Positions 43,116 through 51,134 of a DNA stretch of 64,000 nucleotides are shown here, piece by piece (the first letter of the stretch is position 1; each line of letters opens with the position of its first letter). A program made the translations under genes and the position numbers. The notes under the pieces were generated by a model. It made no database searches, was not told the DNA's origin, and saw only the letters and a program-made list of their open reading frames with translations. Location of the stretch: the NCBI RefSeq assembly GCF_910580175.1, contig NZ_CAJTXD010000004.1:124001-188000 (forward strand), written 5' to 3'. Origin of the DNA: an uncultured Alistipes sp. GTDB lineage: Bacteria > Bacteroidota > Bacteroidia > Bacteroidales > Rikenellaceae.

Positions 43116-43150
43116 TGTAAAAACCCTTCGGACTTAAGTCCGAAGGGTTT
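43116..43150 (-). terminator. Intrinsic terminator of the DUF3127 gene
   Basis: A perfect 30-bp palindrome at 43121-43150 (AAACCCTTCGGACTT and its complement). TTTTTACAT follows on the minus strand, 21 bp after the stop codon. Confidence 0.9.
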
Positions 43151-43171
43151 GTCATGCGATAGACGATCCGT

Positions 43172-43543
43172 TCAGAACGGCAGGTCGTCGACCTCGGCCG
43201 CAGGCGTCGAAGCATAGGAGGGTTCTTCGACCAAAGGCGGCATGTCGGGCATCGGAGCCGCGGGGGCCTCGGCCTGCTTGGGCTGGAGCCTCCAGGCACG
43301 GATGTCGGTGTACCAGCGGCCGTTGTATTCACGCGACTCGACGTTGACCGAAACGCTGTAACTGCTTCCTTCGCGCAGTTTGGCCACGTCGTCGGGCCGG
43401 TTGAAGAACGTCACGCAGATCTTGCGCGAGAACGTCGAGCCGTCGTTGTAGTCGAACACGACATCCTGGCGCTGCCAGTCGCCGCGTGCCGAAGTGCCTT
43501 TGGTCACGGGCATTATTTTGTAGACTGTTCCTTCGAATTCCAT
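43172..43543 (-). CDS. DUF3127 protein with SSB-like acidic tip
   Basis: 123 residues. Residues 1-90 are a compact beta-rich domain (MEFEGTVYKIMPVTKGTSARGDWQRQDVVF...FSRKICVTFFNRPDDVAKL...SVSVNVESREYNGRWYTDIRAWRL), which matches DUF3127 and the pattern of an OB fold. A flexible Pro/Ala linker leads to the C-terminus EVDDLPF, very like the DDDIPF tip by which single-stranded-DNA-binding proteins recruit repair and replication partners. Likely a nucleic-acid-binding protein of the SSB type; not the main Ssb by sequence. Monocistronic. Confidence 0.8.
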   Translation of the reverse strand: MEFEGTVYKIMPVTKGTSARGDWQRQDVVFDYNDGSTFSRKICVTFFNRPDDVAKLREGSSYSVSVNVESREYNGRWYTDIRAWRLQPKQAEAPAAPMPDMPPLVEEPSYASTPAAEVDDLPF

Positions 43544-43570
43544 GATTTATCGGAAATTGGTTTTATGATG

Positions 43571-43578
43571 CAAAGGTA
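43571..43578 (-). promoter_or_regulatory. -7 element for the DUF3127 gene
   Basis: TACCTTTG on the minus strand, 28 bp before the ATG. Confidence 0.55.
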
Positions 43579-43640
43579 GCAAAATTTCAGCACAAATGAT
43601 TTTTCGAAGTGAAAAAATACGGCTTTGCGGAGGGCGGTTC

Positions 43641-43680
43641 AAAAACATCGTCCGGATCGCTTCAGCGAATCCGGACGATG
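43641..43680 (-). terminator. Intrinsic terminator of the candidate small RNA
   Basis: On the minus strand CATCGTCCGGAT/ATCCGGACGATG (12 bp), an inner CGC/GCG with one bulged T and a TGAA loop, then TTTTT. Textbook form. Confidence 0.9.
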
Positions 43681-43741
43681 CCCCGAAAGTGGTGTGAGTT
43701 GCGTCTTCATCCCAGTTCCGAACATCCAGCGTATTGTTCGG
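43641..43741 (-). ncRNA. Candidate ~100-nt small RNA
   Basis: An independent transcription unit in the 394-bp gap 43544-43937. A promoter at 43748-43777 predicts a start near 43741 and an intrinsic terminator ends it at 43641. The RNA would contain a 5' hairpin CCGAACA-(10 nt)-TGTTCGG, an unpaired A/C-rich middle (about 35 nt, possible target-pairing region) and the terminator stem. The only short frame (28 codons, starting MFGTGMK) runs through the terminator and has no clear ribosome binding site, so a regulatory RNA is more likely than a peptide. Not recognisable as a known RNA family. Confidence 0.55.
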
Positions 43742-43747
43742 ATGGTG

Positions 43748-43777
43748 CAAAGATACGAAAATTCCCCCCCCCGCAAA
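43748..43777 (-). promoter_or_regulatory. Promoter with nine-G spacer tract
   Basis: On the minus strand TTTG (43774-43777), an 18-bp spacer and TATCTTTG (43748-43755), the same spacing as the tRNA-Leu promoter. The spacer contains nine consecutive G (43764-43772). Gain or loss of a G by slippage would change the distance between the two elements. Confidence 0.65.
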
Positions 43778-43937
43778 TTTTAGACCAAACGATTTATGAA
43801 AACAACTTTATGTGTTATAAAAATAACAAATGCGGATGTTTTAGTGCCATGAACAGGTGGGGTGGATTTCGAAACCAAGTATTCTGATGCGATCGGTTGG
43901 GAGATGGGCGCAGGACGCTTCCCGGATATTCCGGCAT

Positions 43938-44873
43938 TCAGGGGCGTTCGCCGTTGGCCCGGAGCCGGGGAAAGAGTTTGCGGAAATAGGTCAGGCTGGC
44001 GCCGATGTTGTTGCCCGCGATGACCAGCGTGACGGCCACGATGATCATCGCCATGCCGCAGGCGATGCGCATGCTGAGGTTTTCGCCGAATACCGCCACG
44101 CCGAAGCAAACGGCCGTGACGGGTTCCAAGGCTCCGAGGATCGCCGTGGGTGTGGAACCGATGTACTGGATGGCGGCCGTCGTGCAGAGGAACGAAATGG
44201 CGGTCGGGAAGAGGGCGAGCGCCGCCAGGTTGCCCCACAGATACCATTGCGCCGGGAGGATGAGCGAGTGTCCGAAGTCGACGCGGAACAAAAAAAGCAC
44301 CAGCCCGGCGAGCAGGACGTAGAAAGTCACGGTAAGCGTGGGAATCTCTTTGAGCCGGGTTTGTTTCACGGCGACGATGTAGACCGCATAGGAGAGCGCC
44401 GAAGCGAAGACCAGCAGGGTGCCCTTGAGGCTGAGCGTCGAACCGTCGCCGGCCTTATAGAGCAGTGCTATACCGCCTACGGCTAACAGAATGCACAGCG
44501 CGGTAAGAGGCGATAGTTTTTCTTTGAAGCCGACGGCCATGATCAAGGCTACCAGCACGGGATAGATGAACAGCAGCGTGGACGCGATGCCTGCGTCCAT
44601 ATAGGTGTAGCTCAAAAAGAGGGTAAGCGACGAAACGGCGACCAGCAGACCCATGACCGTGAGGAGCGGAAGTGCCTGGAGCTGGACTCCGAAGCTGCGG
44701 CCGCGGACCTTGAGCATGCAGCCCAGGACGGGCAGAGCGAAAAGGTAGCGGAACAGCAGCACCGAATCGGGGTTCATGCCGGCTTCGTAGAGCGGCAGGG
44801 CGAAAAGCGGATTGGTGCCGTAGGTGGCTGCGGCAATGGCTCCTATGATGTAACCTTTGGCTTGGGTATTCAT
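43938..44873 (-). CDS. DMT-superfamily (EamA) transporter
   Basis: 311 residues, ten predicted membrane helices in two EamA repeats (about 5-140 and 150-285). Examples: YIGAIAAATYGTNPLFALPLY, LLTVMGLLVAVSSLTLFLSYTY, and in the second half LLVFASALSYAVYIVAV and GSTPTAILGALEPVTAVCFGV, a typical EamA ending. Such proteins export or import small metabolites such as amino acids; the substrate cannot be predicted. Monocistronic. Confidence 0.88.
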   Translation of the reverse strand: MNTQAKGYIIGAIAAATYGTNPLFALPLYEAGMNPDSVLLFRYLFALPVLGCMLKVRGRSFGVQLQALPLLTVMGLLVAVSSLTLFLSYTYMDAGIASTLLFIYPVLVALIMAVGFKEKLSPLTALCILLAVGGIALLYKAGDGSTLSLKGTLLVFASALSYAVYIVAVKQTRLKEIPTLTVTFYVLLAGLVLFLFRVDFGHSLILPAQWYLWGNLAALALFPTAISFLCTTAAIQYIGSTPTAILGALEPVTAVCFGVAVFGENLSMRIACGMAMIIVAVTLVIAGNNIGASLTYFRKLFPRLRANGERP

Positions 44874-44937
44874 GGTGGCTGGGATTTGCGGCGGGTGCTC
44901 CGGCGCGGTATAGGCGGTCGGGAGCAGGGGGCCGGTG

Positions 44938-44945
44938 CAAAGATA
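44938..44945 (-). promoter_or_regulatory. -7 element for the DMT transporter
   Basis: TATCTTTG on the minus strand, 65 bp before the ATG. Confidence 0.55.
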
Positions 44946-45116
44946 CGTATTTTATTGATGGAATGTACCGATGCGGCATGCTTGGATCGAAGGGGCGTGC
45001 TGCGGTAGCGGGTCGCAGCCGAGTGAATGGGTGTTTTAGGTCGTTCGGTTGAAAATTGTGCTAAATAACTTTAGATTTCGGTAAAATACAAAAATCCGAT
45101 TTTTCAAGCTGTAAGC

Positions 45117-45229
45117 GAAAAAATAGGGTGTGTTTTCGTGAAATGGGGTAAGAAAATAGCCGGAATGTGAAAAAATACCCCTTGTTTTCCGGAAAACGCA
45201 TGAAAAAATAAGCGATTTCTTGAAAAATA
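45117..45229. repeat. Five A-tract repeats upstream of glnN
   Basis: GAAAAAATA or a close variant occurs at 45117, 45152, 45169, 45202 and 45222, in a distinctly AT-rich part of the 524-bp gap before glutamine synthetase. They could bind a regulator or act as UP-type elements. The rest of the gap (44946-45116) shows nothing recognisable. Confidence 0.45.
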
Positions 45230-45264
45230 GCTTTTTTGGAAAACCAACGACAACGGAAAATAAT

Positions 45265-45272
45265 TACATTTG
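45265..45272 (+). promoter_or_regulatory. -7 element for glnN
   Basis: TACATTTG gives a predicted start near 45279 and a leader of about 120 nt. The leader can form CACCGA/TCGGTG and other pairings near 45311-45364. Confidence 0.55.
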
Positions 45273-45397
45273 CAGTCGGAAGAAACCGGGTGGAAAAACG
45301 ACCGGATCGCACCGATGGCAATCTGCTGCAACCTGTGGAGCCGTCGACCGATCGGGGTCGGTGCATGACGAATATTATTAACCCTTAAATTCATAGT

Positions 45398-47575
45398 ATG
45401 TCGCTACTCAGATTCAAGATGGTCGATGCGGCCATCAACCACACGGCGGTGGAAGTGAAGGCGCCCGAAGGACGTCCGTCGGACTATTTCGGTGCCCGGG
45501 TTTTCGGACGCGACGCGATGCGCAAGTATCTGGACAAACGCACGTTCGAAGCGCTGGTCAACACCATGGAGAACGGCACGCCGCTGCCGCGCGAAATCGC
45601 CGACAGCGTGGCGGCCGGCATGCGGCAATGGGCCTTGGAGCATGGCGCCGACCATTATACCCACTGGTTCCAGCCTCTGACGGGCGGCACGGCCGAGAAA
45701 CACGACGCCTTTGCCGAGCCGGACGGCTGCGGGGGCGTGCTGGAGGAGTTCTCGGGCAAGATGCTGGTGCAGCAGGAACCCGATGCGTCGTCGTTTCCCA
45801 ACGGCGGTATCCGCAACACGTTCGAGGCGCGTGGTTATTCGGCCTGGGATCCGGCCTCGCCGGCGTTCATCGTAGATACGACGCTCTGCATTCCGACGGT
45901 GTTCATCGCCTATACGGGCGAGGCACTGGACTACAAGGCGCCCTTGCTGCGGTCGCTGACGGCCGTGGACAAGGCGGCGACGGAGGTGTGCCGCTATTTT
46001 GACAAAAACGTGCAGAAAGTCTATTCGTATCTGGGCTGGGAGCAGGAATATTTCTTGGTCGACGAAAGTCTGTGGGCCGTGCGTCCCGACCTGATGCTGA
46101 CGGGCCGCACGCTCATGGGCCACGAGTCGGCGAAGAACCAGCAGCTCGAAGACCACTATTTCGGGGCGATTCCCACCCGTGTGATCGCCTTCATGAAAGA
46201 GCTGGAGTACGAATGCCTGCTGCTGGGCATTCCGGTCAAGACGCGCCACAATGAGGTGGCGCCCAACCAGTTCGAACTGGCACCGGTTTACGAGGAAGCC
46301 AACTTGGCCAACGACCACAACCAGCTGCTGATGACCATCATGGACAAGATCGCGCGGCGCCATCAATTCCGGGTGTTGCTGCACGAAAAACCTTTCAAGG
46401 GGATCAACGGCTCAGGCAAACACAACAACTGGTCGCTGGGCACGGACACAGGAGTGAACCTGCTGGGGCCGGGCAAAACGGCGTCGGAGAACTTGCAGTT
46501 CATCACGTTCCTGGTAAATGTCATTTCGGCCGTGTACAAGCACAACGGGCTGCTCAAGGCTTCGATCATGAGTGCGACGAACGCCCATCGTCTGGGGGCC
46601 AACGAAGCGCCGCCGGCGATTATCTCGACGTTCCTGGGGTCGCAGGTGTCGGCCGTGCTGGACAAGCTGGCCGCCTCGAAAAGCGATGACGCGATCCGCT
46701 TCGATGCGAAGAATGTCTTCAAGATGAGCGGCATATCGCACATCCCGACACTGCTGCTGGACAACACCGACCGCAACCGCACCTCGCCGTTCGCCTTTAC
46801 CGGCAACCGCTTCGAATTCCGCGCTGTGGGGTCGTCGGACAACTGTGCCGAGGCAATGATTACGCTCAACACGGCGATGGCCGATGAACTGACGCACTTC
46901 AAGCAAGCGGTCGATGCGAAGATCGAGGCGGGCATGAAGAAGGAGAAGGCGATCTACGAAGTGCTCAAGAAGATGATCAAAGAGTGCAAGGCGATCCGCT
47001 TCGACGGCAACGGCTACTCGGACGAGTGGAAGCAGGAAGCGGAGAAGCGCGGCCTGGACTGCGAGACGTCGACGCCGCTGATGTTCGACCGCTATCTGGA
47101 CAAGGAATCGCTGCGGATGTTCGCCGACATGGGCGTCTACACGCATGTGGAACTGGAAGCGCGCACGGAAGTGAAGTGGGAGACCTACACGAAGAAGATA
47201 CAGATCGAAGGCCGCGTGCTGGGCGACCTGGCGATGAATCATATTGTGCCGATCGCCTCGAAATACGAAGCGCTGCTGTTGGACAAGGTATACAAACTAT
47301 TGCAGATACCGGAACTGAGTTCGGCGGCAGATGTGGCCCTGATCAAGAAAATCCAGGATCACACGACGGCGATCCAGAAACTGACGGACGAGATGGTGGA
47401 GGCGCGCAAGAAAGCGAACCGCATTGAAGACCAGCGCGAAAAGGCGATCGCCTACCATGACACGGTGGCGGTGTTCTTCGATGAAATCCGCCATCATATC
47501 GACAAACTGGAAGAAATCGTCGACGACCAGATTTGGCCGCTGCCGAAGTACCGCGAACTGCTGTTCATCCGATAG
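45398..47575 (+). CDS. glnN: Glutamine synthetase, type III
   Basis: 725 residues, the length of the large GSIII class. It condenses glutamate and ammonium with ATP and is the main ammonium-assimilation enzyme in many Bacteroidota. Catalytic-core motifs: TGGTAEKHDAF, GWEQEYFLVDE, TRHNEVAPNQFELAPVYEEANLANDHNQ, the ATP-site KGINGSGKHNNWSLGTD, and RNRTSPFAFTGNRFEFRAVGSSDN. The C-terminal ~180 residues form the GSIII-specific helical tail (ending DDQIWPLPKYRELLFIR). It has a long AT-rich upstream region with A-tract repeats and a strong terminator, consistent with regulated single-gene expression. Confidence 0.96.
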   Translation: MSLLRFKMVDAAINHTAVEVKAPEGRPSDYFGARVFGRDAMRKYLDKRTFEALVNTMENGTPLPREIADSVAAGMRQWALEHGADHYTHWFQPLTGGTAEKHDAFAEPDGCGGVLEEFSGKMLVQQEPDASSFPNGGIRNTFEARGYSAWDPASPAFIVDTTLCIPTVFIAYTGEALDYKAPLLRSLTAVDKAATEVCRYFDKNVQKVYSYLGWEQEYFLVDESLWAVRPDLMLTGRTLMGHESAKNQQLEDHYFGAIPTRVIAFMKELEYECLLLGIPVKTRHNEVAPNQFELAPVYEEANLANDHNQLLMTIMDKIARRHQFRVLLHEKPFKGINGSGKHNNWSLGTDTGVNLLGPGKTASENLQFITFLVNVISAVYKHNGLLKASIMSATNAHRLGANEAPPAIISTFLGSQVSAVLDKLAASKSDDAIRFDAKNVFKMSGISHIPTLLLDNTDRNRTSPFAFTGNRFEFRAVGSSDNCAEAMITLNTAMADELTHFKQAVDAKIEAGMKKEKAIYEVLKKMIKECKAIRFDGNGYSDEWKQEAEKRGLDCETSTPLMFDRYLDKESLRMFADMGVYTHVELEARTEVKWETYTKKIQIEGRVLGDLAMNHIVPIASKYEALLLDKVYKLLQIPELSSAADVALIKKIQDHTTAIQKLTDEMVEARKKANRIEDQREKAIAYHDTVAVFFDEIRHHIDKLEEIVDDQIWPLPKYRELLFIR

Positions 47576-47642
47576 TCGGGAGAACGGAGCGGAGTGCCCG
47601 GTTCGGTACGCGAGGCTTCATGGCGGTGCCGCCGGATGAAGA

Positions 47643-47679
47643 AAATCCCTGCAACACATATAAGTTGCAGGGATTTTTT
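47643..47679 (+). terminator. Intrinsic terminator of glnN
   Basis: AAATCCCTGCAAC/GTTGCAGGGATTT, 13 bp, eight-base loop, followed by TTT; it also stands 18 bp beyond the stop of the convergent lipoprotein operon. Confidence 0.9.
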
Positions 47680-47696
47680 GATTGCCTGGCTTTCGG

Positions 47697-48161
47697 CTAT
47701 TCTTCGGTCAGACCGGTAATTTCGTCGGGGATGCCGGCGCAACGAACGTAGATCGAAACGTCTTCGGGGTCGTCCTGGGCGATCCACACCATACGCTCGG
47801 CCGTGAGGTCGCGGATGATGTAACGATGCGCCCAATCGCCCGTACCGTGGTCGTACATGCCCCGGATGATGGTGCCGAGTTCTGCGTCCTCGACGAGAGC
47901 GTAACGTCCGGTCAGTTTCCGAGTCTGGAAACTATCGAGGTTCTGGTATATCTCGAAAAGGTTATCCTTGCGGATCAGATTGAGGTAGACATAACTATTT
48001 TCAGCCAGCGGTTCGCCGGAGAACTCGGCCAACTGCCAAGTGCCGGCGATGTTGTTGGAATTGACCGGCAGGAATGCGGTGCCTTCGGTTTTGTCGTCGT
48101 CGCAGGCCGCGGCGAACGCGAGGAACAACGAGAGGACAGCGAACTTCAAGAGATTTTTCAT
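47697..48161 (-). CDS. Small lipocalin-like lipoprotein
   Basis: 154 residues with a lipobox (LFLAFAAAC) followed by DDDKTEG, the acidic pattern expected for surface-exposed lipoproteins. The remainder is beta-rich: NNIAGTWQLAEFSGEPL opens like a lipocalin-type barrel (GTW motif), followed by strands around YVYLNLIRKDNLFEIYQ, LTGRYALVED and ERMVWIAQDD. No enzyme motif. Last gene of the SusCD-protease operon; it may bind a small ligand or stabilise the complex. The assignment is by pattern only. Confidence 0.6.
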   Translation of the reverse strand: MKNLLKFAVLSLFLAFAAACDDDKTEGTAFLPVNSNNIAGTWQLAEFSGEPLAENSYVYLNLIRKDNLFEIYQNLDSFQTRKLTGRYALVEDAELGTIIRGMYDHGTGDWAHRYIIRDLTAERMVWIAQDDPEDVSIYVRCAGIPDEITGLTEE

Positions 48162-48218
48162 ATGGTTGAATTTTTTAACGATCAAAACAAATGTTGAACG
48201 GAAGTCGAACGTGCGCGG

Positions 48219-49025
48219 CTACTCCTGCGCCCCGATGAGGATGCGCAACGACCGTTGTCCGGGCGGCAGCTGCAACCCTTCGAGCATGACGGGAAGCTGC
48301 CGAGGCAGTGTCTGCGGGGCCTGGGCCGGGTCGAACCGGATGACCAGGTCGGCCCTCTTGCCCGGCTCGATGACCGCGGGGTCGCATTCGAAGCGGAGGT
48401 AGGCGGGCAGCAAGCGGCTGTCGGCGCGGATCGCGAGGGGCTGCTCTCCGGCGTTGAGACACTCGATGCGCTCGGTCTGTATCCGGGTGCCGGCGATGCG
48501 TATGGCCTGCTGCTTGAGCCGGAGCGACCCCATGACGTAGGGGTAGGCGGCGGTGGGCAGCACGGAGGGCGTGACGCGTCCGGTCAGTTCGAGTACGGCG
48601 GAGGGCTGTTTGTCGGACAACTGCGTATAGACGAAAATCTTGCGCTGGAAGTATCCGGGGCGGCCCTTGGGGTGGTAGGCGACGGCGATCTCCGTGCAGC
48701 TGCCTGGAGCGACGGGGGCCTTGGAAAAAGAGGCCCGGGCGCAACCGCAGCTGGTTTCGACGCGGGTAATGATCATGGGCTTCCGGCCCTGGTTGCACCA
48801 ACGGAACGTGTAGGTCGTCGGTGCGTCGTCCTCGCCGAGAACTCCGGCGTCGATGCGTTGCGATTCGAAATGCAAGGCTTCGCCTCCGGGGGCCGTGGCG
48901 GGGTGGGCAAGGCTGTCCAATGTAGCCCGCGGAACGATGGGCGCCATCTGTCCCCGGAGCGATGTCGTTCCGAAGAACAGCATCGCCCCGAGAGAGAGAA
49001 TCGCTATTTTACTGCTGCACGACAT
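48219..49025 (-). CDS. DUF1573 exported protein
   Basis: 268 residues with a signal peptide (AILSLGAMLFFGTTSLRGQ). The DUF1573 motif is at about 60-150: FESQRIDAGVLGEDDAPTTYTFRWCNQGRKPMIITRVETSCGCARASFSKAPVAPG..., with the family's hallmark SCGC. A second Ig-like beta domain occupies the C-terminal half. The family is widespread in Bacteroidota and its function is unknown. It begins six bases after the protease gene, so it is tightly cotranscribed. Confidence 0.8.
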   Translation of the reverse strand: MSCSSKIAILSLGAMLFFGTTSLRGQMAPIVPRATLDSLAHPATAPGGEALHFESQRIDAGVLGEDDAPTTYTFRWCNQGRKPMIITRVETSCGCARASFSKAPVAPGSCTEIAVAYHPKGRPGYFQRKIFVYTQLSDKQPSAVLELTGRVTPSVLPTAAYPYVMGSLRLKQQAIRIAGTRIQTERIECLNAGEQPLAIRADSRLLPAYLRFECDPAVIEPGKRADLVIRFDPAQAPQTLPRQLPVMLEGLQLPPGQRSLRILIGAQE

Positions 49026-49031
49026 GCGACG

Positions 49032-51119
49032 CTAAAGCCATCCGTTGCCGTTGGCGTTCTTGCGGACGGTAATGGAGAAATTGTGCGTCAGGCCGTTCGA
49101 TGCCGTGATCGATGCGGCCGTGGCACCGGGTTTCGCACCGCTGACGGTAAGTTTCCCGTTCTCGATCGAAGCGGAAGCCACCGACGGGTCGGCGACCGAC
49201 ACGGTGTAGGTCAACTGCTCGCCGTCTACGAAGTAGTTGGCGGGGATGGCGGTAACGCTGCTGCCGAAAGGCACGTAGAGGTTGGGGAACGTCAACGAGG
49301 TACCCGTACCCTTGCCGGAGATGGCATCGAGCAACTTGGTGGCGTTGACCTGGCCGGAACCCATCTGTCCTTTGTAAGAAGAGAGGAGCATCTGCATGGG
49401 ACGGGCGAGACCCAACTCGGAGGTGTATCGGTAATAGAACTTCTTGCCGCTCATGCGATTGTCTATGGGCGTGACGCACTCGTGGAGCAACGCCTTGAAC
49501 TCGTCGGCGGTAAAGTGCTTGCGCAACTGCACGGCGTAGGAAAGACCCAGTGCGGCGACGCCCGAAACGTGGGGACATGCCATCGAGGTGCCCTCCATGT
49601 AACCGTAGCCGGTTTCGCTGACGTTGAAAGGAAGCGTGGAGAGAACGCAACCGCTCATGCCGCGCAGACTATTGTCGACGTAGGCATCCTCCTTGGTGTC
49701 GTATACGGCATCCTCGCCGAGGTAGTCGAAGTAATAGTCCTGGTCGCCGCCGGGTGCGGAGATGGTGGTGCCGGGGCCGTAGTTGGAGAAGACCGAAGGC
49801 GTGAAGTCGGCGGCCGTGGAGGCTACTGCGACGCAGAGTTCGGAGGCTCCGGGGAAACCGGCCATGGGGGCGCTCTCGTTACCGCCGGCGAAGATCGCCA
49901 GACCGCCGTCGATGGGGCCGTTGGGCGACCCGGCGTTGTGGACGAAGTAATCCAGCGCCTCCTTTTCCAGAGGGCACTCCTTGGCCCACATCTCCTCGGA
50001 AGAGTAGGCGGGCGTCCAGTCGTAGCCGTTGGCCAGACCGGAGGTGTAGCCCCAGCTGCACTGGAGGATCACGGCGCCGTTGTCGGCGGCATATTTGATG
50101 GCCTTGATCGAAGCCAGGGCGTTGCTGACCGTGCTGCCGGAGAAAATCTGGCACGACATGATCTTAACGCCGGGGTTCTGGGCCGTACCGCCGGCGATCG
50201 ACGCGATGCCGATGCCGTTGTCGTTCTGGGCGGCGATGACGCCGGCGACGTGCGAACCGTGGCCGGTATCGTCGATATCTTCCCACGAAATAATGCCGCA
50301 GTTCTGGACGAAGTTATAGCCGTGGAGGTCGCCGGCATAACCGTTGCCGTCGTTGTCCTTGTCGGAACGATAGATTTCGTCCTCGTTGACCCAGAGATTG
50401 TTCTGAAGGTCGGGGTGCGTGAGGCAGACGCCCTCGTCGAGCACGGCGACGACGATCGACGGATCGCCCTGCGAGAGTTTCCAGGCTTCCTCGCACTGCA
50501 CGTCGGCGCCGACGACGGATTTGGCGACCTCACCTTCGAGGAAGAGGTTGCCGCGGTTGATGATGTGCCACTGGCGGGGCAGAAGCGGGTCGTTGAGGGG
50601 ATATGCGACCTGATCGCGGCTCTGCGACAAGGCGGAGAGCGCCTTGCCGGTCAGAGGCACAGCCTTCTTGCCGGTGCCGTAGGTGCGCTTGATGGTGCGG
50701 TTGAGGCTGGTTTTCTGCACCTCGCCCAACTGTGCGAGCCGCTCGGCGGCTTCGGCGGCGCTGTGCTGGCCCTCGAAGCGGACGAGGTACCACAGGTGGA
50801 GACCTGCGGCGCGCGTGCGCTCCTCGGTACGTTGGTCGACGGGGAAGACTCTTTCGAGCCGGTAACCGCCGATCAGATCGAGCACCTCGTCGACGGAGAG
50901 GATGCCCGACCGGCTGGCAGGTTCGCCGCTACGCGTGGCAGCGAGGGACGATTCGATGATCTCGCCCACGTAAGGGTCGAACTTGACGAACAACTCGCCG
51001 GCGGACGACTCCTCCCCGCCTGCCGGAATGTTGGTCTCGGGGGCGGGAAGCGGCTCTTCGGAACAAGCTGCTAAAGCAAAAAACGCAAAGGCAAGAATGC
51101 CGTACGATATGTTTTTCAT
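49032..51119 (-). CDS. Surface lipoprotein subtilisin-like (S8) serine protease
   Basis: 695 residues. Type II signal peptide (LAFAFFALAAC) followed by SEEPLP. Residues ~40-190 form a propeptide-like region (ELFVKFDPYVGEII...WYLVRFEGQHSAAEAAERLAQLGEVQ) that should inhibit or fold the enzyme. The S8 domain follows with the complete triad: Asp228 (AVLDEGVCLTHPDL), His287 (GHGSHVAGVIAAQ) and Ser512 (GTSMACPHVSGVAAL). The oxyanion Asn lies in FAGGNESA. A bacterial Ig-like domain ends the protein (YTVSVADPSVASASIENGKLTVSGAKPGATAASI). Likely a cell-surface endoprotease that feeds peptides to the SusCD pair in the same operon (inference). Confidence 0.9.
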   Translation of the reverse strand: MKNISYGILAFAFFALAACSEEPLPAPETNIPAGGEESSAGELFVKFDPYVGEIIESSLAATRSGEPASRSGILSVDEVLDLIGGYRLERVFPVDQRTEERTRAAGLHLWYLVRFEGQHSAAEAAERLAQLGEVQKTSLNRTIKRTYGTGKKAVPLTGKALSALSQSRDQVAYPLNDPLLPRQWHIINRGNLFLEGEVAKSVVGADVQCEEAWKLSQGDPSIVVAVLDEGVCLTHPDLQNNLWVNEDEIYRSDKDNDGNGYAGDLHGYNFVQNCGIISWEDIDDTGHGSHVAGVIAAQNDNGIGIASIAGGTAQNPGVKIMSCQIFSGSTVSNALASIKAIKYAADNGAVILQCSWGYTSGLANGYDWTPAYSSEEMWAKECPLEKEALDYFVHNAGSPNGPIDGGLAIFAGGNESAPMAGFPGASELCVAVASTAADFTPSVFSNYGPGTTISAPGGDQDYYFDYLGEDAVYDTKEDAYVDNSLRGMSGCVLSTLPFNVSETGYGYMEGTSMACPHVSGVAALGLSYAVQLRKHFTADEFKALLHECVTPIDNRMSGKKFYYRYTSELGLARPMQMLLSSYKGQMGSGQVNATKLLDAISGKGTGTSLTFPNLYVPFGSSVTAIPANYFVDGEQLTYTVSVADPSVASASIENGKLTVSGAKPGATAASITASNGLTHNFSITVRKNANGNGWL

Positions 51120-51134
51120 AGTCATGGTCGATAT

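Noticed and set aside
43547..43750. A 67-codon frame over the candidate small RNA
   Set aside because: Its start is a TTG inside the -7 element and it runs through a terminator and the next promoter.
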